A DNA stretch of 64,000 nucleotides from Pedobacter helvus (GTDB lineage: Bacteria; Bacteroidota; Bacteroidia; Sphingobacteriales; Sphingobacteriaceae): contig NZ_SRMP01000001.1 of assembly GCF_005925325.1 (NCBI RefSeq), positions 496,001-560,000 on the forward strand, given 5' to 3'. The translations under genes were made by a program, and so were the position numbers. Below, in pieces: positions 43,807-54,183 of this stretch. Numbering within the stretch: position 1 is the first letter of the stretch; every line of letters starts with the position of its first letter. Under the pieces are notes generated by a model, which was not told the DNA's origin, did not search any database, and was given only the letters and a program-made list of their open reading frames with translations.

Positions 43807-45882
43807 TTACACGCTTTTTGGATAATCTACGCGAACATGATAGATACTCATCAGCATTGTCTTGAATATCAATTTGATAGTTTCTAAATCTTTTAACGTT
43901 AAATCGCAATTATCTAATTGATTTTGCTCCAATTTATAGTCAATGATCCTTTCTACCAAGTCATTTATGCTTTGAGCATCCGGATTTTTAAGACTTCTTG
44001 AGGCTGCTTCTACCGAATCTGCCAACATTAACACACCAGTTTCCTTCGAAAAAGGTATTGGCCCAGGGTAGCGGAAAATGTTTTCGTCAATAAATTTCTC
44101 AGGAGAATTTTTCAAGAACGATTGATAAAAATAATCTACACGAGTATTGCCATGATGAGTACGAATAAAATCAATTACAGACTCGGGTAATTTATATTTC
44201 CTGGTGATCTCAATTCCTTTGTGAACGTGTCTGATGATAATTTGCGCACTTTGTTCGTAAGGCAATTTATCATGTGGACTGGTGCCCGTTTGATTTTCGA
44301 TGAAGTATTGAGGGTTTTCCATTTTACCTACATCATGGTAAAGTGCTCCTGCTCTTACCAACAGTGCATTCCCTCCTATTTTAAAAATAGCTGCCTCGGC
44401 TAAATTGGCCACCTGAAGTGAATGCTGAAACGTACCTGGTGCTTTAAAAGCTAGCTCACGAAGCAATTTATTATTGGTATTCGTTAACTCAATCAAAGCC
44501 ACATCTGAAGTGATACCAAAAACCCTTTCAAAAGCGTAAATTAAAGGATAAGCTAACAAAGAAAGCAATACGCTAAACACAAAGGGCAAAAAGTTAGTCC
44601 ATTCTATATGACCAAAAGAGCCTTCTCTGAGCAGCGCTATACCAACAAACGAAATAAAATAAGCACTTAAGATAAATGATGCCGAAATTAGTAACTGCTC
44701 TCGTTTAACTAAATTCTTGATACTATAAATGGCCACCATACCTGCAGTAGTTTGATAAAACACAAACTCAAAACTGTTAGGCACAAAAAAACCTGCAATT
44801 AAGATTACCAATAGGTGTAGATTTAAAGCCAGTCGGGTATCAAATAATATCCTAATGATAATCGGGACGATACAGAATGGGATGAGGTAAAGGTTAGACA
44901 GATTAAACTTGATAGCCCAAGTGAGCACCAACAACATCATCGTTATCACAAGCAACAACAAAGACAATTGCCTGTTATCGGCATAAATATCCTTTCTAAA
45001 TAGGTAAAGGAAAACCATTAATAACGTAACAATAAAACCAACCAATAGCACTTGGCCTAAAAACACCAACTTGTCATCACCCACGCTCTTTGTTTGCGCA
45101 TCATAGGTTTCGCGGAACGAAACCAGCTTTTGATAGACCTCTTCATCAATTACCGTTTCGTTTGCCACAATCAATTCGCCTTTTTGCACCATCCCTTTGG
45201 TAGTAGAAATACTTTTTAGTGCATTAGCCTGAACGGTTGCAGTTAAAGCCTCATCGAATGTTAAATTGGGTTTTACATGACTTTCGGATAAATCTATAAT
45301 CGTCTTCCGAATATTCTCATCATTAGATTTTAAGTTGTCTCGAAGAAATGCCAATGCAGTTTCTACCGTAAAAACATCTTGCGAACTGCTCTTTGTAGAT
45401 ACATTATTCCGCAGTAAGGAGAAATTATAATACTTGCCATCTTTTTGATGCTTTGGATTGATATCTATAATCCCTCTATTGTAAATCGATTTTAATAATT
45501 GATGTGAACGTTCTCTATATGTTTCTTTATCTGCTTCATCTAGGGCATTTGATTTCCATTTCACATCAAACTCGTTCAGATATGCCTCACTCTGATCTTT
45601 AAAAACCTCATCTTGATACTGATAGATTGGCAATATATTTTCTATTACCGATTTTTTATCAGCTTCTATCTGCTGAGGCGTTTTTAAAATCGCATAACTA
45701 AAAGGCGAAATCAAATCTTTGTTTAACCAAGTCTTGCCTTTTTCAAATTCATAACGAAAACGAGGCTGTTTGGGTAAATAAAGTGTAATCACCAATACGC
45801 ACACCGCCATCATTACATATTTAAGATTAGAGGAGTACTTACGGTAAAGTAATTTATGCGAATTCTTTTTAATCTTGGCCAA
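43807..45882 (-). CDS. PgpH/YqfF-type 7TM-HD phosphohydrolase
   Basis: 691 residues. One N-terminal transmembrane helix, a large extracytoplasmic 7TMR-HDED domain (about 45-270), about seven transmembrane helices (about 275-455) and a C-terminal HD domain (about 475-640). The HD metal residues are visible in FQHSLQVANLAEAA, YHDVGKM (His-Asp pair) and RHVHKGIE, with FIRTHHG later. In Listeria PgpH this architecture hydrolyses cyclic di-AMP. The same is likely here at the inner membrane. The two tRNA genes follow on the same strand within 70-250 bp. Confidence 0.92.
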   Translation of the reverse strand: MAKIKKNSHKLLYRKYSSNLKYVMMAVCVLVITLYLPKQPRFRYEFEKGKTWLNKDLISPFSYAILKTPQQIEADKKSVIENILPIYQYQDEVFKDQSEAYLNEFDVKWKSNALDEADKETYRERSHQLLKSIYNRGIIDINPKHQKDGKYYNFSLLRNNVSTKSSSQDVFTVETALAFLRDNLKSNDENIRKTIIDLSESHVKPNLTFDEALTATVQANALKSISTTKGMVQKGELIVANETVIDEEVYQKLVSFRETYDAQTKSVGDDKLVFLGQVLLVGFIVTLLMVFLYLFRKDIYADNRQLSLLLLVITMMLLVLTWAIKFNLSNLYLIPFCIVPIIIRILFDTRLALNLHLLVILIAGFFVPNSFEFVFYQTTAGMVAIYSIKNLVKREQLLISASFILSAYFISFVGIALLREGSFGHIEWTNFLPFVFSVLLSLLAYPLIYAFERVFGITSDVALIELTNTNNKLLRELAFKAPGTFQHSLQVANLAEAAIFKIGGNALLVRAGALYHDVGKMENPQYFIENQTGTSPHDKLPYEQSAQIIIRHVHKGIEITRKYKLPESVIDFIRTHHGNTRVDYFYQSFLKNSPEKFIDENIFRYPGPIPFSKETGVLMLADSVEAASRSLKNPDAQSINDLVERIIDYKLEQNQLDNCDLTLKDLETIKLIFKTMLMSIYHVRVDYPKSV

Positions 45883-46023
45883 AATATAATCCTTTAGTTA
45901 AATCAAAATTAAGATTTATTTCTTCATTAGGCTATAAACTGGCCAATAGATTAAAATTACTTAGTTAAACAATTGTTAAATCTAAATTTTTCTTATTATT
46001 ATTGATATCAAAATAATATCATT

Positions 46024-46881
46024 ATGCAAACAGAAAAAATTATCAAACCACCTTCTGGCTACCTAACCTTAGCTATTTTTGTATTACTTTTAATTGGAAG
46101 CATTTATTTGTTTGCAATTAGAGAATTTGGATGGGCATTGGCTGTGCTAGCTATAGATCTAATTCTAGTTTTGCCTGGCTTAATCATCGTAAACCCGAAC
46201 GAATCAAAAGTTTTGATCTTATTTGGAAAATACGTTGGTACTGTTAAAGCAGATGGTTTCTTTTGGGTTAATCCGCTTACGTCGAAGAAAAAATTATCAT
46301 TAAGAGCTAGGAACCTTAATGGGCAGCAGCTAAAAGTAAACGACAAAATGGGAAATCCCATTGAAATTGCGGCTGTAATTGTGTGGCAAGTAAGGGAAAC
46401 CGCAAAAGCTAGTTTTTCTGTGGAGGATTACCTTCAATACGTTAACGTACAAAGTGAAGCAGCCGTAAGGCACTTGGCCAATAGTTTTGCATATGATAAC
46501 CTGGAGGATGAGAATGCACAAATCACATTGAAAGACGGCGCAGATAAGGTAAATTCATTATTGGAAGATGAATTGAATGAGCGTTTATCGAGAGCGGGAA
46601 TTGAAGTTATCGAGGCTAGGATATCACATTTAGCCTATGCACAAGAAATTGCCAGCGCTATGTTGCAACGTCAGCAAGCTACCGCGGTAATTGCTGCTCG
46701 CAAACTCATCGTTGAGGGTGCTGTTGGCATGGTAGAAATGGCTTTAGAAAGGTTATCTGAAAAGGAAATAGTTACGTTAGATGAAGAGCGTAAAGCCGCG
46801 ATGGTAAGTAATTTATTGGTGGTGCTATGTGGCGATAGAAACGCACAACCTGTAGTAAATGCGGGAACGCTGTACAACTAA
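46024..46881 (+). CDS. SPFH/Band 7-domain membrane protein
   Basis: 285 residues. Two N-terminal hydrophobic helices (about 15-55) anchor it. The SPFH domain (about 55-230) starts [20 protein letters not shown] and includes [22 protein letters not shown], the usual prohibitin-like helix. Members form ring assemblies on the membrane and organise lipids or proteases. It lies 44 bp before a small Arc-like gene. The slipin at 57515 is a separate, soluble member of the same superfamily. Confidence 0.92.
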   Translation: MQTEKIIKPPSGYLTLAIFVLLLIGSIYLFAIREFGWALAVLAIDLILVLPGLIIVNPNESKVLILFGKYVGTVKADGFFWVNPLTSKKKLSLRARNLNGQQLKVNDKMGNPIEIAAVIVWQVRETAKASFSVEDYLQYVNVQSEAAVRHLANSFAYDNLEDENAQITLKDGADKVNSLLEDELNERLSRAGIEVIEARISHLAYAQEIASAMLQRQQATAVIAARKLIVEGAVGMVEMALERLSEKEIVTLDEERKAAMVSNLLVVLCGDRNAQPVVNAGTLYN

Positions 46882-46925
46882 AACCCTCTCACAATTGACT
46901 TTAACCCAATTAATGAGACCTACCA

Positions 46926-47096
46926 ATGTCAGATAAAGAAAAAAAAGCATTTGCACTGCGAATAAGCCCTGCTCTACTGAAGGAAGTAGAGCACTGGGCT
47001 TTAGACGAATTTAGAAGTACTAATGGCCAAATTGAATATATCCTCAGCGAAGCTATAAAGTCTCGCAAGAAAAAGTCGAGCAAAAAAGACAGCTAA
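46926..47096 (+). CDS. Arc-like small protein linked to SPFH gene
   Basis: 56 residues: the start MSDKEKKAFALRISPALLKE is a ribbon-helix-helix-like strand and helix, followed by EFRSTNGQIEYILSEAIK and a lysine-rich tail. It resembles the Arc/CopG-type proteins that often follow SPFH genes. It starts 44 bp after the SPFH stop, so it is probably co-transcribed. It may bind DNA or serve as a partner of the SPFH ring; the sequence alone does not decide. Confidence 0.8.
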   Translation: MSDKEKKAFALRISPALLKEVEHWALDEFRSTNGQIEYILSEAIKSRKKKSSKKDS

Positions 47097-47193
47097 TTAC
47101 ATTAATGCACATGCAATAATCAAGTTACCATCGTCAGTATTTACCAGATAATACCTAAATTGCCGCCAACCAAATATATTTTATACATTACAA

Positions 47194-48372
47194 ATGAAAG
47201 AAGTAGTTATCGTATCAGCGGTTAGAACTCCGATAGGTAGTTTTGGCGGCTCATTATCAGGATTTACTGCCACCCAATTAGGTGGCATCGCTATTAAAGG
47301 CGCCGTAGAAAAAGCAGGCATCAAGCCAGAACACGTTAAAGAAGTGTATATGGGCAATGTATTGTCTGCTAATTTAGGTCAGGCACCAGCAACACAGGCA
47401 GCTAAATTTGCTGGTCTACCAGACTTACCAGCTACCACCATTAATAAAGTTTGTGCTTCGGGCACCAAAGCCATTATGTTAGCGGCCCAAAGCATTGCTT
47501 TAGGAGAAAATGACATTGTTGTAGCCGGTGGAATGGAAAGCATGAGCAATGTCCCATATTACTTAGATAAAGCTAGAAACGGCTATCGTTTAGGTCACGG
47601 GCAAATTACAGACGGTTTGGTAAAAGACGGTTTGTGGGATGTTTACAACGACTACCATATGGGTTCGGCGGCAGAATTATGTGCAGAAACATGCCAAATC
47701 AGCCGTGAAGACCAAGATAATTTTGCAATTGAATCTTACAAAAGAGCTCAGAGTGCACAAGCTGAGGGAAAGTTTAAAGAAGAAATTGTAGCAGTTGAGC
47801 TTAAAGACAGAAAAGGCGAAATCACACTTTTTACGACAGATGAAGAACCTGCTGCAGTTAAATTTGATAAAATTCCAGGGTTAAAACCCGTATTTAAAAA
47901 AGATGGAACAGTTACCGCAGCTAATGCTTCTACCTTAAACGACGGCGCAGCGGCATTGGTTTTAATGAGTGCAGATAAAGCAAAAGAATTAGGTTTAGCG
48001 CCACTTGCTAAAGTTTTAGCTTACGCTGATGCTCAACAAGCTCCAGAGTGGTTTACTACTGCACCATCTAAGGCAATTCCTTTGGCTTTGCAAAGAGCTA
48101 ACATCACTAAAGAGCAGGTAGATTACTTCGAAATTAACGAAGCTTTTTCGGTAGTATCTTTGGCTAACAATAAAGAATTAGGCTTAAACGGCGATAAAGT
48201 AAATGTAAATGGTGGCGCTGTAGCAATTGGCCATCCGCTTGGTGCTTCTGGAGCTAGAATTGTAGTTACATTGTTATCGGTTTTGCAACAAAACAATGGC
48301 AAAATTGGCGTAGCTGGAATTTGCAACGGTGGCGGTGGCGCTAGCGCAATAGTTATAGAAAATCTTCGTTAA
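47194..48372 (+). CDS. Acetyl-CoA C-acyltransferase (thiolase)
   Basis: 392 residues, standard thiolase length. Active-site C87 in NKVCASGTKA, H347 in GHPLGASGAR and C377 in CNGGGGA are all present. It catalyses condensation of two acetyl-CoA or thiolytic cleavage of 3-ketoacyl-CoA in the cytoplasm. No beta-oxidation partners adjoin it, so the biosynthetic acetoacetyl-CoA type (AtoB-like) is as likely as the degradative type. It precedes a secreted hypothetical gene by 9 bp. Confidence 0.95.
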   Translation: MKEVVIVSAVRTPIGSFGGSLSGFTATQLGGIAIKGAVEKAGIKPEHVKEVYMGNVLSANLGQAPATQAAKFAGLPDLPATTINKVCASGTKAIMLAAQSIALGENDIVVAGGMESMSNVPYYLDKARNGYRLGHGQITDGLVKDGLWDVYNDYHMGSAAELCAETCQISREDQDNFAIESYKRAQSAQAEGKFKEEIVAVELKDRKGEITLFTTDEEPAAVKFDKIPGLKPVFKKDGTVTAANASTLNDGAAALVLMSADKAKELGLAPLAKVLAYADAQQAPEWFTTAPSKAIPLALQRANITKEQVDYFEINEAFSVVSLANNKELGLNGDKVNVNGGAVAIGHPLGASGARIVVTLLSVLQQNNGKIGVAGICNGGGGASAIVIENLR

Positions 48373-48381
48373 CGGATTTAG

Positions 48382-49314
48382 ATGCTGAAGGATATTTTAA
48401 GAACGCTTTCTTTAACACCGATATTGTTTTTAATGTTTGGGAAACTGAATGCCCAAACATTAATTACGCCTGCCAATCTATCTCAACTAAATATCGCTCA
48501 AGATAGCTTGTCTACTTATAGCGACTCTACGGTCACCGTAAAAGATGATATAGACCGTTTGGCTTACAACACCATGTTTGTTAAAAAACTAGTTGGCGCA
48601 CTTAAAACTCCACATTCTTTTCAATTCGAATTCGATTCATTAGCGAATAACCTATCTTTTCTAAAATCTCCAAATCAAACTTTTCGGATCATTACTTGGT
48701 CGCTTCCATTTTCGGATGGTAGTTATAAATTTTATGGAACTATCCAATTGGCTACCAAAGATGGTTCTTTGAAGTTAATCCCGCTGAATGATGATACCAA
48801 AAACATTACCGACGACAACTTGATTACCAGCCAAAAAAACTGGTTTGGCGCCCGTTATTACGAAATCATCCCGGTTACCTATCCAGGTAAAAACCCCTAC
48901 TATATTTTATTAGGATGGAAAGGAAACGATAATAAGACCAGCAAAAAAGTAATCGAGGTATTATCGTTTGATAAAGATCAGGCAGTTTTCGGAAAGAGTG
49001 TATTTGAAATTAAAAAGAAAGCAGCCAACAGAAACAGGATAGTTTTTGAATATGCTAAAATGAACTCCATGACATTAACTTTCGACAAACAGGTAAACAT
49101 GATTGTTTTTGATCATTTAGCACCCTACGAAAACAATATGGAAGGCAATGCAGCTTATTACGTTTCAGATTCTAGCTTCGATGGTTATTCGATCAGTTAT
49201 CCAAGATTATATTTTAAAGAAAACGTAGAATTACGAAATGATGCATCTAGTTTAGACGAGCTATACAGCACTCCAAGGAAGGCTACTACGTTATTCCAAA
49301 AGGGCAAACATTAA
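48382..49314 (+). CDS. Secreted hypothetical protein
   Basis: 310 residues with a signal peptide (LSLTPILFLMFGKLNAQT). The mature part is beta-rich with a repeated YKFYGTIQLATKDGSL-type core, a GARYYEIIPVTYPGKNPYYI segment and a C-terminal FDGYSISYPRLYFKENVEL region. No recognised domain or catalytic motif. It is 9 bp downstream of the thiolase gene, probably in one transcript, but a functional link is not obvious. It resembles Sphingobacteriales-specific periplasmic proteins. Confidence 0.75.
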   Translation: MLKDILRTLSLTPILFLMFGKLNAQTLITPANLSQLNIAQDSLSTYSDSTVTVKDDIDRLAYNTMFVKKLVGALKTPHSFQFEFDSLANNLSFLKSPNQTFRIITWSLPFSDGSYKFYGTIQLATKDGSLKLIPLNDDTKNITDDNLITSQKNWFGARYYEIIPVTYPGKNPYYILLGWKGNDNKTSKKVIEVLSFDKDQAVFGKSVFEIKKKAANRNRIVFEYAKMNSMTLTFDKQVNMIVFDHLAPYENNMEGNAAYYVSDSSFDGYSISYPRLYFKENVELRNDASSLDELYSTPRKATTLFQKGKH

Positions 49315-49399
49315 TATTGTTAATAAAATACAAATGTATTAGCCTATATTGCACCCAATTTTTTTCACAAAAAACTAAGACTAACTTATTAAATAATTT

Positions 49400-51622
49400 A
49401 TGCAAACAAGTACTGCAGAAAATCAACATGATTTTTTCAAGAGCAAAGTATTAGGACACCCATCTGGGTTATTTGTACTTTTCTTTACAGAGATGTGGGA
49501 GCGCTTTTCATACTATGGAATGAGAGCTTTATTGGTATTATTCTTTACTGCGTCGGTATTAGATAGCGGCTGGGGATGGCCAAAAGAGCATGCACTTGCT
49601 ATTTTTGGAACCTATACCGCATTAGTATATTTATCTACCATGTTGGGTGGTTATTTTGCCGACAAAGTAATCGGTATCCGTTGGGCGGTAGTTGTTGGTG
49701 CCTTACTGATGACTTTAGGTCACGCTTTTATGGCCTTAGAAACCTCATTCTTTATTTACGCCGGTTTACTTTTTCTAGTATTCGGTAGTGGTTTCTTCAA
49801 ACCAAACATGACTTCAATCGTATCAGAAATGTACAAAGATTTCCCTGAGAAAAAAGATGGCGCTTATACCATTTTCTATATGGGTGTAAATGCTGGTGCG
49901 TTCTTCGGCATCATGCTTTGTGGTTATTTAGGTGAAAAAATTGGATGGAGCTGGGGTTTTGGTGTGGCTGGTATTTTCATGCTATTTGGTCTATTACAGT
50001 TCTGGTTTGCTCAAGACATTTTTGGAAATATTGGACTTAAACCAGTAAAACCTACTGCCGAAGAAGAAGCAGCAGCATCAGCAGCAGCTCCAACTCAAGA
50101 AGGCGGCAAACTTAATCCGTTCACAGGTTTTCACATGACCTTAATTGTAGCCTGTATTGTTTTAGGTTTAGCGTGGATATTAAATGATCCGGTTAATAAA
50201 ATATCAGAAGGAACAACCAATCTTTTTAGTTTCAGTTTATTCGGAATCGACGGCAGTAACTTTATTATTTTAACTGCACTTGTACTGTTCTTAATTCTCT
50301 TGGTTTCAAGAATTTCTAGATATGACAAAATCTTAAAAGATAGGATGATTGCCATTGTTTTCTTTGCAATCATCACCATGATTTTCTGGTCTATTTTTGA
50401 GCAAGCTCCAGGTTCATTAACCTTATTTGCAAAAGATTACACACAAAGAATTTTAGAAGGCACTTCTGGTACAATCTTCAAATTCGTAAATTCTTTAATC
50501 ACAATTGGGCCTTTAGCCATCATCACTTGGGTACTTTTTAAACTTTTCGGACAAACATTCAATAAGTACAAATTATCGAATATCATTTTAGGTTTAAGTT
50601 TCTTAATCATTTGGGGAATTGCCATCTGGATGGTGGTAAATGAATATAAATCTACTTCGTACAATGTTCAATACCAAAACGCTAATGGCGTTGTAAACAC
50701 TGGAAAGGTAGTTTCTTCAGAATCTTACAAAGACAACGAGCAAGTAGCAATTATTGACGTAGAAAACACTTCTTTTTATACTCCAAATGAGAAAACTAGC
50801 GTAGAAAACAATGCCCTAGTTGATGCAGACAAAAATTATATGGGTGATGTTTTCAACGGAAAAATTACAAATATCGTTGATAAAGAAAAACCTGGTGCTT
50901 TTGGTACTTTGGTGAGCTACGCAGAGGTTGAGTTTACCACAACGGCTGGAGCAACTCTTAAAAGAGAGATTAGACTTGCGAAAGATGAAAAAGGCACTTT
51001 AAAAGTAGGTGACGCTAAACAGATCTTAGTAACCCACAACATCAAGTACGACAACAACCAAAACTCTCCTATTAAAGCTACTATTGTTTCTAAGATAGCT
51101 GCTACGGAGATTAACGCTAGTTGGTTCAACATCTTGAACTCATTATTCATCATTACTTTAGCACCATTATTCTCTAAATGGTGGAGCAGTAAATACAACC
51201 CTTCTGCAAACAATAAATATGCTATCGGAATGTTGTTCTTGGGTATCGGTATGGCTTTCGTTGCTGTTGGTGCGGCCTCTATTCCTGCTGGAGCTAAATC
51301 TGCATCGGTAAGTATGATGTGGTTGGTATTTGTTTACCTGTTTCATACCATGGGCGAACTCTGTGTCTCTCCAGTTGCACTATCTTACGTTAGTAAATTG
51401 GTGCCAGGACGAATGATTGCAATCATGTTTGGTGTTTGGTACTTAGCCGTAGCAATTGGTAATAAACTGGCAGGTATCTTCGGAGAAGTTTCAGAAAGTG
51501 TGGCTGGCGAAAAAGGTTACAGCTATTTCTTCTGGATGCTAACCGGAGTTTCTCTTGCGGCATCGTTATTGGCTTTCGTACTAGGGCCAATAGTAAAAAA
51601 ACTAATGCACGGTGTGAAATAG
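49400..51622 (+). CDS. POT-family proton-dependent oligopeptide transporter with extra domain
   Basis: 740 residues, against about 490 for E. coli-type POTs. The signature FTEMWERFSYYGMRALLVLF (ExxERFxYY) and FFKPNMTSIVSEMY identify the family. Twelve to fourteen helices flank a soluble, beta-rich insert of about 150 residues (about 425-575, from NEYKSTSYNVQYQ to ATIVSKIAATE) that probably faces the periplasm. It imports di- and tripeptides with protons. Similar long POTs are common in Bacteroidota. It is followed by a terminator. Confidence 0.92.
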   Translation: MQTSTAENQHDFFKSKVLGHPSGLFVLFFTEMWERFSYYGMRALLVLFFTASVLDSGWGWPKEHALAIFGTYTALVYLSTMLGGYFADKVIGIRWAVVVGALLMTLGHAFMALETSFFIYAGLLFLVFGSGFFKPNMTSIVSEMYKDFPEKKDGAYTIFYMGVNAGAFFGIMLCGYLGEKIGWSWGFGVAGIFMLFGLLQFWFAQDIFGNIGLKPVKPTAEEEAAASAAAPTQEGGKLNPFTGFHMTLIVACIVLGLAWILNDPVNKISEGTTNLFSFSLFGIDGSNFIILTALVLFLILLVSRISRYDKILKDRMIAIVFFAIITMIFWSIFEQAPGSLTLFAKDYTQRILEGTSGTIFKFVNSLITIGPLAIITWVLFKLFGQTFNKYKLSNIILGLSFLIIWGIAIWMVVNEYKSTSYNVQYQNANGVVNTGKVVSSESYKDNEQVAIIDVENTSFYTPNEKTSVENNALVDADKNYMGDVFNGKITNIVDKEKPGAFGTLVSYAEVEFTTTAGATLKREIRLAKDEKGTLKVGDAKQILVTHNIKYDNNQNSPIKATIVSKIAATEINASWFNILNSLFIITLAPLFSKWWSSKYNPSANNKYAIGMLFLGIGMAFVAVGAASIPAGAKSASVSMMWLVFVYLFHTMGELCVSPVALSYVSKLVPGRMIAIMFGVWYLAVAIGNKLAGIFGEVSESVAGEKGYSYFFWMLTGVSLAASLLAFVLGPIVKKLMHGVK

Positions 51623-51641
51623 TTTCACAAAATCAGATAAG

Positions 51642-51677
51642 AAGAAGCCCCGAATTAAATTTAATTCGGGGCTTCTT
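51642..51677. terminator. Bidirectional terminator, 36-bp perfect palindrome
   Basis: AAGAAGCCCCGAATTAAA and its exact complement, flanked by A- and T-rich tails, 20 bp after the POT stop and before the convergent fabF gene. Confidence 0.92.
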
Positions 51678-51747
51678 TTATTGGCTATGATTTAAAGTGG
51701 ATGAGACTTACGAAGTTTCGCAAAAACTACATAAGTCTTAACAATAG

Positions 51748-52989
51748 CTAAACTAATTCTTTAAATACAACCGTACTGTTATGTCCGCCAAAACCAAAAG
51801 CATTGCTCATAGCAGTTTTAACTTCTTTATGTAAAGCTTTGTTAAATACCAATTGCATTCCCGCTGGAATTTCTGGATCTGGTTCAGAAACGTTGATAGT
51901 TGGAGGAACTACATTATCATTGATACTCTTAATGGCGATGATAGCTTCAATTGCAGCAGCTGCACCCAATAAGTGGCCAGTCATCGATTTAGTAGAACTG
52001 ATGTGCAAGTTCTCAGAAGCACCAAAAACCAAATGCGCTGCATTTAATTCGGCTAAATCACCTACTGGCGTAGATGTAGCGTGAAGGTTCAAGTAATCTA
52101 GCTCTTCAGGTTTCACACCCGCCTCTTCCAATGCTAAATTCATTGCTTTTGCAGCACCAATACCTTCCGGATGTGGCGAAGTAATATGATAAGCATCAGC
52201 TGTCATAGCAGCACCTACAACTTCGGCATAGATTTTAGCACCTCTAGCCTTGGCATGTTCGTACTCTTCTAAAATCAGCGCACCCGCACCCTCACCCATC
52301 ACAAAACCATCTCTATCCTTATCAAAAGGTCTACTTGCTGTTTGCGGATCATCATTTCTATGAGACATCGCTTTTAACGCTGCAAAACCACCAAAAGATG
52401 CTGGCGTAATACCTGCTTCAGAACCGCCAGTAACGAACATTTTAGCCTTACCCATTCTGATGTAGTTAAAAGCATCCATAATGGCATTGTTACCAGTAGC
52501 ACAAGCAGAAACTGGCGTATAGTTAATTCCCTGTAAACCAAACTTCATCGAGATTAATCCCGAAGCCATGTTTACCAATAACTTCGGAATGAAAAAAGGA
52601 TTGAAACGTGGATTATAATCGCCCTTTACATAGTTTTCTACTTCAGTTTCGAAAGTTTGCATACCACCTTGTCCACTACCCCAAATTACACCGAAATCAA
52701 ATGGATCTATAGTCGCCAAGTCTATACCGCAATCTTCCATAGCTTGGGCAGCAGCATATAAAGCGTATTGTGTAAACAAATCTGTACGCTTAATTTCATT
52801 TCTATCTAAATGCTCAGCTGGATTAAAATCCTTCACTTCGCAGGCCATTTGCGAACGGAAGCGAGAAGCATCAAACCTTGTAACGGTTTCGCACGCACTT
52901 TTGCCATCCACGATATTTTTCCAAAAATCGGCAATGTTATGCCCTAAGGGATTAATAGTTCCTAAACCAGTAACTACAACTCTTTTCAT
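51748..52989 (-). CDS. fabF: Beta-ketoacyl-ACP synthase II
   Basis: 413 residues with the Cys-His-His triad: C163 in SACATG, H303 in LHATSTP and H339 in GHLLGA. RPFDKDRDGFVMGEGAG is the FabF loop. It elongates acyl-ACP in fatty-acid synthesis in the cytoplasm. The usual acpP neighbour is not adjacent; upstream is a divergent membrane protein gene. Symbol given because the full-length FabF pattern is clear; a specialised paralogue cannot be excluded. Confidence 0.92.
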   Translation of the reverse strand: MKRVVVTGLGTINPLGHNIADFWKNIVDGKSACETVTRFDASRFRSQMACEVKDFNPAEHLDRNEIKRTDLFTQYALYAAAQAMEDCGIDLATIDPFDFGVIWGSGQGGMQTFETEVENYVKGDYNPRFNPFFIPKLLVNMASGLISMKFGLQGINYTPVSACATGNNAIMDAFNYIRMGKAKMFVTGGSEAGITPASFGGFAALKAMSHRNDDPQTASRPFDKDRDGFVMGEGAGALILEEYEHAKARGAKIYAEVVGAAMTADAYHITSPHPEGIGAAKAMNLALEEAGVKPEELDYLNLHATSTPVGDLAELNAAHLVFGASENLHISSTKSMTGHLLGAAAAIEAIIAIKSINDNVVPPTINVSEPDPEIPAGMQLVFNKALHKEVKTAMSNAFGFGGHNSTVVFKELV

Positions 52990-53194
52990 ATCCTTATTTA
53001 TTGTTTAAGGGCGCAAAGTTCGCATTTGATATGAATTAAATGTCTTAAATTTCTAATTTCTTTCTTTTACGGATATCAAACGAAAGCCTACGAATATAAA
53101 TCGCCAGCCCTTACTACCTTAAAAACAAAAATTTTGGCACCTCAATTGTTTCTATAATCCTAAAATACATTCATCAAATATTTAATCTAAATTT

Positions 53195-54052
53195 ATGGCA
53201 GACAAGTACATTTCTTCTGGTGTAGCATCGCCTTCAGGCGTTTTAAAAACCATTCTTTTCGGCATTCTTGCCGCATTTATTTTGCCCATTATTTACATCA
53301 TTTTAGTAAGGTTAGTTCCAAACATTTGGTTTAATGCCATTTGTGCAATGTTGTTCGGGATGGGTTTAGCCTATTTCATAGATCTAGGTATAAAAATTGG
53401 CAAAATCAGGAACTTTAAAATAGCGATAAGCATAGCCATTTTTTGTGGTCTGTTAGCTTTTTATGTGCAATGGGTAGTTTTTGATACAATCATGTATAGT
53501 GCAAAAGGTTTTACCTTTAACCTAAGTGCCGAAGACTTCAAAATCCTTTTGAAAGATGCTTTTTACCTTTTCACGCATCCAGGCGTACTGTTTCAAGAAA
53601 TCATCAATCTTAACGAAATTGGCACCTTCCGAATTAAGGGAAGCTCTACTGTTTCTGGCGGAATGCTTTGGCTAGTTTGGTTGGGTGAACTTGTGGTGAT
53701 TTTAGGTGCAGTGCTTATTACGGTAGGCAATGGACAGGTAACCAAACCATTTTCTGAAACTTACGACAAGTGGCTAGAGCAAAGAAAATTGGTAAGCCGG
53801 ATCAACTACATCCATAGTAAAGATGATTTTTTAATAGCGCTGAGCAATAAAAATACCGACTTACTGAGACACAACCCAGAATTATTAGATCATCAGAATT
53901 TCGCGGAAGTTGTTGTTTTTGAGCTACCAGGCGAACCGGCAAAGTTTGTAAATATCATAAACGTAGAAAATACAGCAGATAAAAAAGGTAAAATTACAAC
54001 TAAGAAGAAAAATATGTTTACCAATTTAAGAGTGGCAAATATTGAGGTTTAA
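53195..54052 (+). CDS. Multi-pass membrane hypothetical protein
   Basis: 285 residues with about four to five transmembrane helices (about 17-38, 43-60, 73-95, 150-180) and a cytoplasmic C-terminal region (about 185-285) containing WLEQRKLVSRINYIHSKDD and a beta-rich end. No recognised family. It stands alone between fabF (divergent) and a terminator, so it gives no contextual hint. Confidence 0.7.
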   Translation: MADKYISSGVASPSGVLKTILFGILAAFILPIIYIILVRLVPNIWFNAICAMLFGMGLAYFIDLGIKIGKIRNFKIAISIAIFCGLLAFYVQWVVFDTIMYSAKGFTFNLSAEDFKILLKDAFYLFTHPGVLFQEIINLNEIGTFRIKGSSTVSGGMLWLVWLGELVVILGAVLITVGNGQVTKPFSETYDKWLEQRKLVSRINYIHSKDDFLIALSNKNTDLLRHNPELLDHQNFAEVVVFELPGEPAKFVNIINVENTADKKGKITTKKKNMFTNLRVANIEV

Positions 54053-54132
54053 GAACCAAGTTATTTTTTGAAAAGCAATGACAGTAGTTATCGGTTAGTT
54101 CTCTAAACCTTTACTACATCAAACAATACAAT

Positions 54133-54166
54133 AAACCCTCGCAGGTCTCTTAACTTGCGAGGGTTT
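54133..54166. terminator. Terminator between convergent genes
   Basis: AAACCCTCGCA, a 12-base loop, then TGCGAGGGTTT and T-run: an 11-bp perfect stem that also ends the RtcB transcript from the minus strand. Confidence 0.9.
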
Positions 54167-54183
54167 TCATTGAAGTCAGGATA

